Origin: Puniceibacterium sediminis | GTDB taxonomy: Bacteria > Pseudomonadota > Alphaproteobacteria > Rhodobacterales > Rhodobacteraceae | DNA: 64,000 bases | Reading direction: 5' to 3' | Assembly (NCBI RefSeq): GCF_900188035.1 | Contig: NZ_FZNN01000017.1 | Span: 41,080 to 105,079, forward strand | Shown: positions 63,906 through 64,000 of the stretch, one piece after another | How the letters are laid out: each line of letters opens with the position of its first letter | How positions within the stretch are numbered: position 1 is the first letter of the stretch | The notes under the pieces: generated by a model | Seen by the model: the letters and a program-made list of their open reading frames with translations, nothing else | Told to the model about the DNA's origin: nothing | The model's database searches: none | Program-made: the position numbers and the translations under genes

Positions 63906-64000
63906 GGCATTGTTGCAGAACTCACGCCTGAGGCATGACTTCCCCTTACCCCGCTGGCGTTATGCCACGCGAATGATCTCGGCAGTGCCGAGGGCATTGA
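63906..64000 (-). mobile_element. Left end of an insertion sequence (continues past the window)
   Basis: GGCATTGTTGCAGAAC begins at 63906 and resembles the terminal repeats of IS5/IS903-group elements (GGCTTTGTTGAA) and also of IS6-family elements (GGCACTGTTGCAAA). It cuts the DUF262 frame. A transposase C-terminus reads in from the right (below). The family cannot be settled from this piece. Confidence 0.6.
63960..64000 (-). CDS. Transposase C-terminus (partial)
   Basis: The last complete codons of a minus-strand frame entering from the right edge encode NALGTAEIIRVA followed by TAA (63962-63960), ending 54 bp inside the inferred insertion-sequence tip. The LG-x-A/P ... R-V-A ending resembles IS5-type transposases. 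Only 12 complete residues are visible, so the call rests on position next to the terminal repeat. Confidence 0.45.
   Translation of the reverse strand, partial: NALGTAEIIRVA

Noticed and set aside
1..64000. CRISPR array or prophage
   Set aside because: No regularly spaced 25-40 bp repeats with unique spacers and no phage structural or lysis genes were seen; the 11-bp arrays are too short in period and have no spacers.

Overview
The window comes from a chromosome of an alphaproteobacterium of the Rhodobacteraceae, most likely a marine Roseobacter-group species. The evidence is the order dusB-ntrB-ntrC-ntrY-ntrX-trkA-trkH-hfq-hflX, a fused ispDF gene, an NtrC that lacks the sigma54 loop (as described in Rhodobacter capsulatus), a circularly permuted two-piece tmRNA gene, SspB of the alpha type, small Rhodobacteraceae-type proteins (DUF6477, DUF6456, DUF4169) and high GC. 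It is almost entirely housekeeping DNA with short spacers. Only the right edge, past a tRNA-Ser gene, looks like accessory DNA.

Left part (1-22 kb): a truncated membrane protein; an alpha/beta-hydrolase lipoprotein; metA; a P-loop ATPase with a DMT exporter; a FadL-like porin; a second DMT exporter; an ABM-domain protein; guaA; a delta-class carbonic anhydrase; a second FadL porin; a trimethylamine-methyltransferase-family gene; the divergent DUF6477/DUF6456 pair; lipA; two c-type cytochromes; hpt; a RatA/COQ10-like START protein; an MmgE/PrpD protein; and the overlapping ispDF-pgpA-cinA(C) cluster.

Middle (22-48 kb): the nitrogen regulatory block dusB-ntrBC-ntrYX, continuing into potassium uptake (trkA, trkH) and hfq-hflX. 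Then come a penicillin-acylase-family hydrolase, a beta-hydroxyacid dehydrogenase, rne with a strong terminator, TusA-like and CcdA proteins, class I fructose-bisphosphate aldolase behind a LacI-type palindrome, the fumC-DUF4169-RHH-small-protein operon, sspB, chrA and a DUF1194 protein.

Right part (48-64 kb): ssrA with its own promoter (tag ANDNRAPMAVAA); a GntR regulator divergent from a DUF2182-DUF1326 pair with many Cys, His and Met residues; acuI, a universal stress protein and a BCCT transporter (plausibly linked to DMSP or betaine use); a photolyase; cfa; a GGCT-NUDIX fusion; and the overlapping cysK-mscS-alaX genes. A tRNA-Ser(GGA) follows, then a decayed DUF262 (GmrSD-type restriction) fragment cut by an insertion sequence that runs off the window.

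The most unusual signals are two distant, inverted copies of a 55-bp array made of 11-bp units with the core CGTATGG; the GntR/DUF2182/DUF1326 locus with an FadR-type palindrome; the closeness of ssrA to the gene for its tag adaptor SspB; and the tRNA-Ser island edge. I see no CRISPR array, rRNA operon or prophage.
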